A DNA stretch of 64,000 nucleotides from CBDCUW01 sp965222745 (lineage in GTDB: Bacteria; Planctomycetota; Planctomycetia; Pirellulales; Pirellulaceae): assembly GCA_965222745.1 (NCBI GenBank), contig CBDCUW010000004.1:1674001-1738000 (forward strand), given 5' to 3'. The notes beneath the pieces are model-generated. The model saw nothing but the letters and a program-made list of their open reading frames with translations, was not told the DNA's origin and did no database searches. How positions within the stretch are numbered: the stretch's first letter is position 1; each line of letters begins with the position of its first letter. The position numbers were made by a program, and so were the translations under genes. This document shows, one piece after another, positions 1 through 9,495 of this stretch.

Positions 1-190
1 CGTCAAAACCAAGTTCCGCGATCCGATCCGCCAGTTCGTCATAAGAGAGTGACTGAAACGGCTTGGTGAAGACGCAGATTTTGTTGCCGGTCGTGGCTTC
101 TTCTTCTCCGCGGACAATCCCGGAAGATGCGATCGCGGCCGATGCGGCGGCCAAAAAATGTCGTCGGTTGATCATTGGATTTTCGAACAT
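1..190 (-). CDS. Sugar phosphate isomerase/epimerase-like protein, N-terminus only
   Basis: Only the first ~63 residues are inside the window; the rest lies beyond position 1. The N-terminus carries a twin-arginine-like signal (INRRHFLAAASAA followed by small residues). The mature part begins with a beta-strand KICVFTKPFQSLSYDELADR, which resembles the first strand and helix of xylose-isomerase-like TIM-barrel proteins found beside planctomycete carbohydrate operons. The start could be the ATG at 190, five bases after the upstream stop and so suited to translational coupling, or the ATG at 175 (MINRRHFL). It is the last visible gene of the minus-strand operon coming from 8818. The family call rests on a short stretch and is tentative; an exported TIM-barrel sugar-metabolism protein is the best reading. 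Confidence 0.55.
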   Translation of the reverse strand, partial: MFENPMINRRHFLAAASAAIASSGIVRGEEEATTGNKICVFTKPFQSLSYDELADRIAELGFD

Positions 191-195
191 GAGTG

Positions 196-3100
196 TTACT
201 TCTTGGCGCCCAGCGCCAGGTACGCAAACAGGTCACGCACTTGCTGTTCGGTCATTTCTTTCAAAACATCGTCGGGCATCAGTGAGGTTTTCATCGCCTT
301 GAGTGTCTCGATATCGTCCCGGTTCAGGATGGTCAGTTGGTTGTCGGCATTTCGCAGCGTCACCGTCTTGGGATCCTGGGCAGCGATCATCCCGTTGATC
401 GCTCGTCCGTCGACCGTTAGCGCCAGGTAGCTTTGAAATCCTTCCCGAATCTCCAGGCTCGGTTCCAGGATTGCGGGCAACCAAAAGTTGACGTTGCCGC
501 GATCGTAGCCATCCAGCGGCGGGCCGACTTTCTTTCCCTCGCCAAACAACTGGTGGCAGTTGCCACAACGTTTGGTGTAGTGCTCTTTGCCAGCGGTCGC
601 GTCCCCGGCCGTTTCGGTCAGCACCCGCTTCCATTTCCGAAGCGCGGCCATTTTTTCCGGTGCCGACGAATCGAGCGTTTTTCCGAAGGCTTGCTCGACC
701 GCCGCCACCATGTCGGGTTGCGGGTAGGCGCGAAGCTGTTGAACCACGTCTGGCGGAACATGTTCCGGACGAACACGCCAGGCGTTCAACTCGGCTAACA
801 GGGTTTTTGCCCAAGCAGGTCGGCTGGCCAATGTCCGGCAAGCCGTTGAACGAAGACCATGTTCGGCGGAGATCGAACTGCCGAACCGACCGACCAGCGA
901 TTTGGGTATCGAGTCGTCGTCGTACTGCCCCAGCGACTGCATCGCGACTCGGCGCAGTGCCGCTTCCTCGTTGCCGATGGCCAACTTGACCAACGTGCTG
1001 ACGACTCGCGGTTGTTTCACTTCACCAAACACCTTGGCAAGCTCCAGCCGAATGCCGAAGTCGGTCGAACCGCTTGCCAGTGCTTTGATCGCCTGATCGA
1101 CTCCGTCCGGTTCGCCGCGACGCAGGCCCAACACCAGTCCCGAATCTCCCAGCGCTGATTGATAATCGGACAGAGCCTTCGACAGAGCATCGGGAAGCTT
1201 CGGGATCGATCGTCCTTGGAAAGCACGGTTCAAACCGACCAACAGCTGGGCGCGTGACGGTTCATCGGGAGCAAGCGACAACAGCTTGGCACAATGTTCC
1301 AAATCACGCGGCGAACCGGCTGCTGCGTAGCGTTGCATCAACCGGGCGGTGATCTCACCACGCACCATGGGAAACTGCCACAGCTGGGGATCGGAAAACA
1401 ACGACTCCACCTGATCCCACTGGTCGACATGTTGCTCAAGTGCCCACCAATTCATCAGCGGCATGTGAGGATCGTCGATATCTTCGTCTTTGGCAAACAA
1501 TTCACGAAGGATCGGCATCGCTTGGCTCGCGGACAATCGCTTGGCGGTCGATGCCAGTTGGCTGCGAACCTGCACGTCGGTTTCTCGAGCCGCCAGCGCT
1601 GCAAGACCGGGATGTCCCCGATGCTGGTCACCCAGCAAGCGGACGACCCAGCGACGAATGTGCGGGTCGTCATGAGCCAGCCACTCACCGGCGCGATCGG
1701 CGGTCAGTTCACCAAGCAGATTCAAAGCCCAAAGTGACTCCAGCGATCCATCGGTGTCGACCAACCCGGCCAGCCGTTTGGCGACCGACTTGTCGCCGCG
1801 CCAACCCAACTCCAACATCGCCCGCTGCCGTACCCATTTGTTGGGATCACCAAACAGGGCGATCAAACCGTCGCCGGAAAGCTGATGCAGATCACCGTGG
1901 CGGTAGGCTGCCGCGGCGCCGCTGGGAATCACTCGATAAACGCGGCCACTTTCTTTGTGCCAGTCGTCAATCGGACTGACGTGGCTAAGTCGGGTGTCGT
2001 ACCAATCGGCAACGTAGACGGCGCCATCGGGGCCAACGCCTCCGTAAACGGGTCGGAACCAGCGGTCGGGACTTTCAGCAAGGTTCGCCCGGTCGACCGT
2101 ACGGTAGGTCGAACCATCACGAATTCGGCTGCTGTTCCAGACCAAATTCTGCAACGCGTTGGGAGCGACGATCGACCCGTCCATTTCTTTCGGAAACAGT
2201 CCGCCTTCGTAAATGCAAAAGGCTTGCGGAAATCGGCGTCCGTCTCCTTCGAACCGCATCGGCGGAAAAAAACCAAACGCATAGGGATTGGTCAGCGGAC
2301 CGTGTTTTCCCCAGTTCTTTTGCGAGTAACTTCCTTGGGGAAAATACCAGCCGCGCGTGTTGCCCCCGTTGGTTCCGGTGAACACTCGTCCCTTGGAATC
2401 GATATCCAAACTGAAGGTGTTGCCGCCTCCTTCGGCATAGATCTCGAAAACCTTGCTGACGGGGTGATAGCGCCACACACACTGTCCCTGAAAACGAACC
2501 CCCTTGGTGACAGCAGAACTGACATCGCCGACGGTGGTGCTGCCGTTGCAGGCGTAGAGCCATCCGTCGGGTCCCCACATCAAACTGTTAGAAACCGAAT
2601 GAGTATCCTGCAATCCGAATCCGGAAAGATGTACCTGCGGATCGCCGTCAGGAACATCGTCTCGATCGGCATCGGGATAGAACAACAAATAAGGCGGGTT
2701 CAGCACCCAGATGCCGCCGCGTCCGATGGCCACCGAGCTGACGATATTCAGTCCCGTGATCACATCTTTGTGGTTGTCGTAAAGACCGTCGCCGTCGGTG
2801 TCTTCGTGCACCGTGATCTTGTCGACACCAGGTGTGCCGTGGGGAGGCGGATCGGGAACTTTGTCAAAGACGGCGCGCAGATGTTGATCGTAACGTATGA
2901 TCTTCAAACCGGCGGGAAATTGATACTGGCGGTACTGAACCGTCCACATTCGTCCTCGCGAATCCCAAGACAGAAACAGCGGCTGCGAGACGGCGGGTTC
3001 ACTGGCCACCAATTGAATCTCGAAACCGTCGCGCACCTTGAACTGCTTGACCGCGTCCTCGGCGGGCGTCGGTTGCGAATCGTCGGCCATCACGCCGCGT

Positions 3101-3222
3101 CCGGGAAACGTCTTGATGATCTCAGCAACTTGTGCGTTACCGGCGCGCGACGTGTCGCGCTGCTGCGCGGCGGCTTGCGTAGCCAGCAGCGCCGTCAACA
3201 GAAATAAACAGGTGGTTCTCAT
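196..3222 (-). CDS. PVC-type membrane-bound dehydrogenase with HEAT repeats and haem-binding C-terminus
   Basis: About 1008 residues. The start is set at the ATG at 3222, because a Sec signal peptide (MRTTCLFLLTALLATQAAAQ) begins there; the open frame upstream (to 3291) is Arg-rich and not signal-like. Residues ~60-430 form the beta-propeller-like PVC dehydrogenase domain (motifs such as SWDSRGRMW and VTGLNIVSSVAIGRGGIW). Residues ~450-850 are helical HEAT-like repeats. The last ~130 residues hold a cytochrome-c haem site CGNCH (near residue 887) followed by GPPLDGYDRG and a typical PVC haem-binding tail. The architecture matches the Pirellula/Verrucomicrobium family seen next to PSCyt and DUF1501 genes. 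It is probably a periplasmic redox enzyme; substrate unknown. It lies 81 bases after the DUF1501 gene on the same strand. Confidence 0.88.
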   Translation of the reverse strand: MRTTCLFLLTALLATQAAAQQRDTSRAGNAQVAEIIKTFPGRGVMADDSQPTPAEDAVKQFKVRDGFEIQLVASEPAVSQPLFLSWDSRGRMWTVQYRQYQFPAGLKIIRYDQHLRAVFDKVPDPPPHGTPGVDKITVHEDTDGDGLYDNHKDVITGLNIVSSVAIGRGGIWVLNPPYLLFYPDADRDDVPDGDPQVHLSGFGLQDTHSVSNSLMWGPDGWLYACNGSTTVGDVSSAVTKGVRFQGQCVWRYHPVSKVFEIYAEGGGNTFSLDIDSKGRVFTGTNGGNTRGWYFPQGSYSQKNWGKHGPLTNPYAFGFFPPMRFEGDGRRFPQAFCIYEGGLFPKEMDGSIVAPNALQNLVWNSSRIRDGSTYRTVDRANLAESPDRWFRPVYGGVGPDGAVYVADWYDTRLSHVSPIDDWHKESGRVYRVIPSGAAAAYRHGDLHQLSGDGLIALFGDPNKWVRQRAMLELGWRGDKSVAKRLAGLVDTDGSLESLWALNLLGELTADRAGEWLAHDDPHIRRWVVRLLGDQHRGHPGLAALAARETDVQVRSQLASTAKRLSASQAMPILRELFAKDEDIDDPHMPLMNWWALEQHVDQWDQVESLFSDPQLWQFPMVRGEITARLMQRYAAAGSPRDLEHCAKLLSLAPDEPSRAQLLVGLNRAFQGRSIPKLPDALSKALSDYQSALGDSGLVLGLRRGEPDGVDQAIKALASGSTDFGIRLELAKVFGEVKQPRVVSTLVKLAIGNEEAALRRVAMQSLGQYDDDSIPKSLVGRFGSSISAEHGLRSTACRTLASRPAWAKTLLAELNAWRVRPEHVPPDVVQQLRAYPQPDMVAAVEQAFGKTLDSSAPEKMAALRKWKRVLTETAGDATAGKEHYTKRCGNCHQLFGEGKKVGPPLDGYDRGNVNFWLPAILEPSLEIREGFQSYLALTVDGRAINGMIAAQDPKTVTLRNADNQLTILNRDDIETLKAMKTSLMPDDVLKEMTEQQVRDLFAYLALGAKK

Positions 3223-3303
3223 CTCTCGGAGCCCTCGCCGGATCCTCCGCCGGCTGTGCCCCTGGCTGCTTCGCCGCCGGCCTACAAACAAATCGATATC
3301 GGC

Positions 3304-4761
3304 CTACACGATATCTCGAATCACATCGCCATGGACGTCGGTCAGACGAAAATCTCTGCCGCCGTGGCGATAAGTCAGTTTTTCATGATCGATGCCCAAC
3401 TGGTGCAGCACTGTCGCCCACAGGTCATAGACTTCGCACTTGTTTTCGACCACATGGTAACCGAATTCATCGGTGGCACCGTAAACCGTGCCCCCTTGGA
3501 CGCCGCCGCCAGCCAACCAGACGCTGAAACCGAACGGATTGTGATCGCGACCGTTGCTGCCTTGCGAAAAAGGGGTGCGTCCGAATTCACCCGCCCAAAC
3601 GATCAGCGTTTCATCCAGCAGCCCGCGCTGCCGAAGGTCTTTGATCAACGCGGCAATCGGCTGGTCGACTTGCAGAGCCATCGCGCGATGTCCCCGTTCC
3701 AAGTCTCCGTGTTGATCCCACGGATTGGCCGCACCGCCGGCGCCGATGCCCTTGGTCAGGCAACTCAGTTCGACAAACCGGACGCCCCGTTCGACCAACC
3801 GCCGGGCAAGCAAACATTGTCGCGCGTAGGCCGCCTTCTGAGCGTCGTCGGAATCCAAGCCGTACAGCCGACGAGTCTTCTCGGACTCGCCCGAAATATC
3901 ACAGAGTTCCGGCACGGCGGTCTGCATCCGGAATGCCGTTTCGTAGTTCTCGATCGCCGCTTCGACATGAGCGTCGCCACCGGCAGTCTGCAAAAACGCT
4001 TCGTCAAAGCTGCGAGCAAAGTCGAGGCGCCGGCGCTGGACCGCTGCCGCGTCACGACCACGAACGTTTCGAATCGCGCTCTCTTCATCCGCCTTCAGGA
4101 TCGATCCTTGGTGCTGTCCAGGTAGAAAACCGTTGCTGAATAGCGCCACGCCTCCATGCGGCGGTATCGCCCCGCCGCTTTGCAGTACCACGTAGCCAGG
4201 CAAATCTTCGTTCTCGCTGCCCAAGCCGTAAGTGCACCACGCTCCGGCCGACGGATGCCCCATGAACGGGAAACCGCTGTGCATGAAAAAGTTTCCCTGC
4301 GCGTGCTCGTTCACCGGCGTGGTCATCGATCGAACGACCGCCAATTCATCGGCAACGCCCGCGATTTCAGGAAACATGCTGCTGACGGCGATCCCGCTTT
4401 GCCCGTATCGTTTGAATTCGAACGGGCTGGCCATCACGTTGCCGTTTTTGTTGAACTGAGTCCGCTGGACCGCCACCGGCATCGGCTTTCCGTGAAGCTC
4501 CTTCAGCTTGGGTTTGGGGTCAAACGAATCGACATGCGAGACCCCGCCCGACATGAAACAAAAAATGACATGCTTTGCTTTGGCCGGATGATCGACTCTG
4601 GCCGCGCTGGCTGAGCGGCGCAGCAATCCGGCAAGCGCGACCGATCCAAAGCCGGTCGAACACCGCTGCAACATCCGGCGACGAGAAAACGCGGCCGGTC
4701 CAGCAGAAGTGCCAGACCCCAAATGGACCGACCGGCGCGACGATGATTTTCTATCGAACAT
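3304..4761 (-). CDS. DUF1501 Tat-exported protein
   Basis: 485 residues. The N-terminus has a twin-arginine motif (FSRRRMLQ) before a small-residue hydrophobic stretch (GFGSVALAGLL). The body shows the DUF1501 hallmarks: HVIFCFMSGGVSHVDSFDPKP near the start, a GRDHNPFGFSVWLAGGG segment, and FRLTDVHGDVI at the end. DUF1501 proteins are related to the alkaline-phosphatase/sulfatase fold, but no substrate is established. The start ATG overlaps the end of the PSCyt gene by 11 bases (4751-4761), showing tight translational coupling. An AAGAG lies about nine bases upstream. In planctomycetes this gene nearly always follows a PSCyt/DUF1549/DUF1553 gene, as it does here and again at 15471. Confidence 0.9.
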   Translation of the reverse strand: MFDRKSSSRRSVHLGSGTSAGPAAFSRRRMLQRCSTGFGSVALAGLLRRSASAARVDHPAKAKHVIFCFMSGGVSHVDSFDPKPKLKELHGKPMPVAVQRTQFNKNGNVMASPFEFKRYGQSGIAVSSMFPEIAGVADELAVVRSMTTPVNEHAQGNFFMHSGFPFMGHPSAGAWCTYGLGSENEDLPGYVVLQSGGAIPPHGGVALFSNGFLPGQHQGSILKADEESAIRNVRGRDAAAVQRRRLDFARSFDEAFLQTAGGDAHVEAAIENYETAFRMQTAVPELCDISGESEKTRRLYGLDSDDAQKAAYARQCLLARRLVERGVRFVELSCLTKGIGAGGAANPWDQHGDLERGHRAMALQVDQPIAALIKDLRQRGLLDETLIVWAGEFGRTPFSQGSNGRDHNPFGFSVWLAGGGVQGGTVYGATDEFGYHVVENKCEVYDLWATVLHQLGIDHEKLTYRHGGRDFRLTDVHGDVIRDIV

Positions 4762-7700
4762 AAATGAACTCTTTGAAAGTGATCAATGCTCGCGTCAAGT
4801 CGGTCCAAACTTCTTGCCGGCCGAGCGAATCGGGGACACTGCCAAGCGATTCGACTTGCGATTGCAACTGTTGGATTTCGGCCCGCAACGTTTTCACTTG
4901 GGATTGCTCCTGCGGAGAGAGCGCGTCGATGACCTGCTTTTGCGAAACGTAAACGCCGCCACCGCGTGCGGAAGCGGCGATCTCTTCGGCCGAAAGCGCC
5001 CGGCTGTACAAGTTCGCTTCTCGAATTTTGCCGGCCAGCAGCCGGTTTCCACCCGCCGGCAGATGACGCACGCCAAAGCTGATCACCGCTTGACCCGGTT
5101 TGAATTCCACGGGACCGTTGCTCTTGTACGGCTTACCATACGGTTTGCCGTCGCGGTAACCGATCACGCGGCCGTCGGCGTGATAGACGATCGCGACGTG
5201 AACAAAACGCTCGGTAGCTTCGCCTTCTTCTGTTCCTTGAAACGGTCGAGTTCGCTTGAAGTGATCGCTGCCGGCCAACCATTGCTGCGCCGCCTGCTCG
5301 GCAAACACGATCGAGTCGAAAACAGCGCCATTGATGGTCTGTACCGTCATCACGCCGCCGCCGCGCTGGCCGAGGTGATCGAGCCGAACCCAGGCTTCCA
5401 ATGTTTTCTCCTTGAGCGGATAGTCGATGGGTGCCGTCACGACATGTCCGCCGTTTTTCACCACCAACGCTCCGTCGCCGGTCGACGCGCCCCCTTTGGC
5501 GATGCCGTCCGCTTTGCCGACCAGGTCGTTCAAACCCTTCGCAAAATCCCATCGTCCAATCGGCTTGGGCAGTTGGCTGGTCCCCTGGTCCGACGCGCTG
5601 TCAACAAGCCGACTTCGGACCGGATCAAGAATCGATGCCAGTTTCGACTGCCGCGCCGAGATTTCCAAGCGTATTCCTTCGGCCTGGCGAAGCAGTTGCT
5701 GATGAGCCTGCTTGGTCGCGGCCAAATACTCTTTCGCTTTCCGAACTTCATGATCGGCCGGCCGACGCGATAGTCCGATGACAAACATCTTTTCGATTCG
5801 CGATTCATCATCCCGCAGCGAAGGATCGTCCAGCAACTTCGCCGCAAAGGCCGAAGCATATTCCGACACTCGCGGATCGTTCATCATCGTCAGCGATTGT
5901 GCGGGAACATTGGTGACATCCCGACGTCCCGTCGCACTGAACGGTTCCGGAAAATCGAAAGCACGCAAAAAGGCATCCAACGAGTTTCGGATCACTCGCA
6001 CGTAGATGCTGCGCCGCGGTGAATTCCCATCCACAGGATTTCCGAACAGATCGCGGTTCAATCGTCCCGACACGCTCAACAACGAATCGCGAATCACCTC
6101 CGCCTCCATGCGGCGAACGTTGGCGCGAGACAGATAGATGTTCTCCGGATCTTTTTCCGCTGCATCCTCCGAAGCATGCGGGGAAAGCTGCCAGGTTTTG
6201 GAAGTCACGATCAATCGAATCGCTTTTTTCAGCGACCAGCCGTCTTCGACCAATCGCGCCGCCAACCAATCCAACAATTCCGGATGGGAAGGTCGCTGTC
6301 CCAGTCGGCCAAAGTTGTCGGGCGTGGCAACGATTCCCCGTCCAAACAGGTGATGCCAGATTCGGTTGACAATCACCCGCCGCGTCAGCGGATTGTCGTC
6401 GCGCAGCAAATCGTTGGCCAACCGCAATCGACCGCTGTCCGAACCCCGGTACGGCGTCGGATCGATCGCTTCCAGGAACCGGCGCGGCACTTCTTCGGCT
6501 GGATTCTTGTGATTTCCGCGAACAAACAACGATTGCGTTCGACCGGTGGTTTCATCCAAGCCGGGAACACGTCGTAGCGGAGGGATCTCTGCTTCGACGC
6601 GGCGATAATCTTCGATCAACGGTTTGGCGGTGGGCAGCTGCTGCAATCGGTTGGGAAGCAATCCGCTGCGAATGCAGACGTCCAAAAGTTCTGCTTGGCG
6701 ATCGGTCGCCTTCCCCGATTGCCAATCTTCGACGGCAGTGACGATCGAACCGGCAAGATATTCCGCCAATTCGCCAGCCGAACCGGGGGCATCTTCGTCG
6801 CCTCTGGAAAGCAACAACGCAACCAGCGGCGATTCCGTCTTCGGCGGCGGTGTTCCTTTACGAACCAACTTCGCTTCGGTCACGCCAAACCAAGATCGAT
6901 CCTCGCTGCCCACCAGCAACGGTGCGTCTTTGTCCGCGGTCAATTCCAGGTGAATCTGATCCCCCTTCCAATAAGCCAGGTCGTATCGCTGCCAATTCCA
7001 GTTGGGCTTCAATTGGGTCACCGGATAGACGGTGCCGTTTCTTGGATAGTCCTGCACGACGTACCGCAGACTGGCTTCGCGATCTCCCAAAGCACGAACC
7101 CACAACTCCGAATTTTCCACCACGTCAAAATCGGTTGACGTCAGTCGCGCCGGGTGCTTGGAAGAAAGTGTGTGGGAATAGATACCAGCCGGGTAGATTC
7201 CCATGATCGCCGCATCCCCCTCGGCGGCCACGGCGAATTCGCCTGCCGGTTGCGGTTGTTGCCGAAGACCGATCCCGTCAGTAAACCACTGCAGGTAATC
7301 GTCTTGATCGGCAAGATTCCAGTGCTGCAATACGCCTTCCGGATCGGCCGACCGTCGACTTTCTGTCCAACCTTGGGTGACTTCGTTCCAGGCCTTGGCA
7401 AAGGGAGACCCTTGCGACACCTTTTGCCGTAGCTGAAACAACGGATGGAGCGGGTGATCTGGTTTCTCCGCATTCTTGGTGAAATCGTCCGCCAAGATTC
7501 GCTGCTTCAGCGACTCGGCAGAGTTCAGCCAATCGTGGGCGATCGCTGCGCGAATCTTGGGCTTCCACCGCATCAGTGTTTCGCGGCCATGATTTTGCCG
7601 ATGGGGAAGGTCGATCACCGATCGTGCAGGTCGGCAAGAAGCGAGAATTCCGAAAATCGCGTAGTAGTCTTGTTGACTGATCGCGTCGAACTTGTGGTCG

Positions 7701-8818
7701 TGGCATCGGGCACACGATACCGTCAGCCCCAGAAACGCTTTGGAAAAAGCGTTGATCTGGTCGTCAACAAAACGCACCTTTTCGTCCAGGGCATCGGTTG
7801 GCGCAAAACCATGAAAAACCATTCGCCAGTGAACGGGGCCGACGATCGATTCATTGATCCCCAAGTCTTCATTGATCCTGGGATCACTCAGCAGATCACC
7901 CGCAACGTGTTCGCGAACCAGTTGGTCATACGGAACATCGGCGTTGAGAGCTCGGATCAAGTAGTCGCGGTACATCCAAGCGTTGTCGATTCGCGGGTCG
8001 CCTTCGCTGCCGTGCGATTCCGCGTACCGAATCCAATCCATCCAGTGCCTCGCCCATCGTTCGCCAAAATGTTCGCTGGCTAGCAGATGATCGATCAGCT
8101 GCTCGGTGACCCGATCGCGGCCGTCGTTGCCCGCGGCTTCGTATCGGCCGATCCAATCGTAAAATTCATCCGGTCGCGGAGGCAGTCCAATCAGGTTGAC
8201 ATGCAGTCGACGAATCAAAACCGCCGGGTCAGCAGGGTGGGTCGGTGTCAGTCCAACCTCGGCGAGCTTTTCGAGCACCAGACGATCAATGGGATGATCG
8301 GACCAATCGGCCGGCTGCGGTAGCGGCCTGGCCGCAATCGGTTGAAAACTCCACCAACGTTTTCGCCGCTGCAGAGTCGCCGGCCAGGATGTGGACTCGC
8401 TGAGCGATTCCAAGGAGGGAGGTTCGTCCCGCGGATCGGGTGCTCCCATCGAAATCCATTTTTCGAAATCAGCGACGACTCGATCATCAAGCTTCGGACC
8501 GTCCTGCGGCATCTCCAGGCCGTCGATCTCATGTTTCAAGATCGCCAGCAGACGACTCTCCTTGGCATCGCCGGGTGAAAACAGCTCACCACCATCACCC
8601 CCTTCGCGAAGCCCGCGACGATGATCCACCGCCAAACCTGCCTCGGCGGTGTCGGCCGAGTTGTGGCACGAATAACAATGTTCGACCAAAACGGGACGGA
8701 TGCGAGACTCAAAGAAGGCGATTTGCTGCGGCGGTGGACCTGCACAGGCGATCGAACCGACCGGCAATACACACAGCGCGGCCAACAGCCAGCTATCCAC
8801 ACGTAAGACGCTTCCCAT
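4751..8818 (-). CDS. PSCyt1/DUF1549/DUF1553 protein with inserted LamG domain
   Basis: 1355 residues. Start chosen at the ATG at 8818 (a TTG sits just upstream at 8821), because GAGG precedes it with five bases spacing. Domains in order: signal peptide; planctomycete cytochrome-c-like domain with CYSCH near residue 50; DUF1549 (~165-395) including GERWARHWMDWIRYAES and the second cysteine motif CARCHDHKFD; a variable middle; DUF1553 (~810-1040) with RRMEAEVIRDSLL; a LamG/concanavalin-like domain (~1085-1275); and a short tail DLTRALITFKEFIYVR. That tail is normally the end of DUF1553, so the LamG domain appears inserted before the final DUF1553 helix. The LamG part suggests carbohydrate binding. 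First gene of the minus-strand operon. Confidence 0.9.
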   Translation of the reverse strand: MGSVLRVDSWLLAALCVLPVGSIACAGPPPQQIAFFESRIRPVLVEHCYSCHNSADTAEAGLAVDHRRGLREGGDGGELFSPGDAKESRLLAILKHEIDGLEMPQDGPKLDDRVVADFEKWISMGAPDPRDEPPSLESLSESTSWPATLQRRKRWWSFQPIAARPLPQPADWSDHPIDRLVLEKLAEVGLTPTHPADPAVLIRRLHVNLIGLPPRPDEFYDWIGRYEAAGNDGRDRVTEQLIDHLLASEHFGERWARHWMDWIRYAESHGSEGDPRIDNAWMYRDYLIRALNADVPYDQLVREHVAGDLLSDPRINEDLGINESIVGPVHWRMVFHGFAPTDALDEKVRFVDDQINAFSKAFLGLTVSCARCHDHKFDAISQQDYYAIFGILASCRPARSVIDLPHRQNHGRETLMRWKPKIRAAIAHDWLNSAESLKQRILADDFTKNAEKPDHPLHPLFQLRQKVSQGSPFAKAWNEVTQGWTESRRSADPEGVLQHWNLADQDDYLQWFTDGIGLRQQPQPAGEFAVAAEGDAAIMGIYPAGIYSHTLSSKHPARLTSTDFDVVENSELWVRALGDREASLRYVVQDYPRNGTVYPVTQLKPNWNWQRYDLAYWKGDQIHLELTADKDAPLLVGSEDRSWFGVTEAKLVRKGTPPPKTESPLVALLLSRGDEDAPGSAGELAEYLAGSIVTAVEDWQSGKATDRQAELLDVCIRSGLLPNRLQQLPTAKPLIEDYRRVEAEIPPLRRVPGLDETTGRTQSLFVRGNHKNPAEEVPRRFLEAIDPTPYRGSDSGRLRLANDLLRDDNPLTRRVIVNRIWHHLFGRGIVATPDNFGRLGQRPSHPELLDWLAARLVEDGWSLKKAIRLIVTSKTWQLSPHASEDAAEKDPENIYLSRANVRRMEAEVIRDSLLSVSGRLNRDLFGNPVDGNSPRRSIYVRVIRNSLDAFLRAFDFPEPFSATGRRDVTNVPAQSLTMMNDPRVSEYASAFAAKLLDDPSLRDDESRIEKMFVIGLSRRPADHEVRKAKEYLAATKQAHQQLLRQAEGIRLEISARQSKLASILDPVRSRLVDSASDQGTSQLPKPIGRWDFAKGLNDLVGKADGIAKGGASTGDGALVVKNGGHVVTAPIDYPLKEKTLEAWVRLDHLGQRGGGVMTVQTINGAVFDSIVFAEQAAQQWLAGSDHFKRTRPFQGTEEGEATERFVHVAIVYHADGRVIGYRDGKPYGKPYKSNGPVEFKPGQAVISFGVRHLPAGGNRLLAGKIREANLYSRALSAEEIAASARGGGVYVSQKQVIDALSPQEQSQVKTLRAEIQQLQSQVESLGSVPDSLGRQEVWTDLTRALITFKEFIYVR

Positions 8819-8949
8819 CAATACCTCGTGCGATCACAAAACTTCCGGAAGATCCCCGGCATTTTAGTCGGTTTTGAAATCGCACAGAGCGTCGCTGCCG
8901 GCTTGATGGCCGGTGATCGATTGCAGCCCGGAACCGCAAGAATAAACGA

Positions 8950-8980
8950 GCCCGCATTTGAGCTGTGGTCAAATGCGGGC
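8950..8980. promoter_or_regulatory. 12-bp perfect hairpin upstream of the PSCyt operon
   Basis: GCCCGCATTTGA at 8950-8961 pairs perfectly with 8969-8980 around a seven-base loop. It lies ~130 bases upstream of the ATG at 8818, in the possible leader. No U-tract follows on the transcribed strand, so it is not a clear intrinsic terminator. It may be a leader structure or a small dispersed palindrome. Confidence 0.4.
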
Positions 8981-9226
8981 TGGTCATGACACCAATCGCC
9001 CCCGCCAAGAGGAGTCGAAGCTCGGCCCGCGGCAGTTGCCCCGACTGTCGCAGGCCCCAGCGGGAGCAAGAATCAAAATGATAACCGAGGTACCCAGGTG
9101 CATTGCAACGAGAAAGTTTCTCACATTGCGGTAATCCGTAGGTGATTTACCACGCCACAAAGACGCTTAGGCGAAAACGGGGGGTGAAACAATCAGGGCG
9201 CGCGTTTCGGGCCAAAGGCCCAGCAC

Positions 9227-9437
9227 TTTGCTTAGCCCAGGGCGAGGCAACGTGAGTTTTACGAACGTTGACGCTGCCCTGGGTCAGCGACCATCTCTCA
9301 TCTCCCCGCTCCCTGCGAGCATGGCGGCTTTGCCGCCATGCTCGCAGGGAGCGGGGACGGAGTGGTTCCGCGCAGGCGGTCCCAGGGCAGCGGTATTGCT
9401 CGCAAGACTCGCAAAACCTCGCCCTGGGCTAAGCAAA
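9227..9437. repeat. Nested palindromic element (211 bp)
   Basis: Three inverted-repeat pairs nest around one centre. The outer arms are 21 bp and perfect (9227-9247 with 9417-9437, core GCTTAGCCCAGGGCGAGG). The middle arms are 12 bp and perfect (9272-9283 with 9381-9392). The central hairpin has 25-bp perfect arms (9304-9328 with 9332-9356) and a three-base loop. The sequence between outer and middle arms is also partly self-complementary and equal in length on both sides. The whole unit could fold into one long hairpin. It encodes nothing recognisable and looks like a non-autonomous palindromic repeat element. Confidence 0.75.
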
Positions 9438-9495
9438 CGACTGCACCTTCGGTGCGTAAGAAGGACGACGGCGGGACCGCCGAGCTACGATGGAA

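Larger units (their letters stand above)
8819..9495. other. Intergenic region with leader hairpin and large palindrome
   Basis: No gene seen in these 677 bases. The region holds the upstream sequence of the PSCyt operon, a 12-bp perfect hairpin (8950-8980) and the nested palindrome described separately at 9227-9437. Short open frames here show no protein-like composition. Confidence 0.6.

Noticed and set aside
1885..3207. Plus-strand frame opposite the haem-binding dehydrogenase
   Set aside because: It runs antisense to a gene with clear domains and has no family features.
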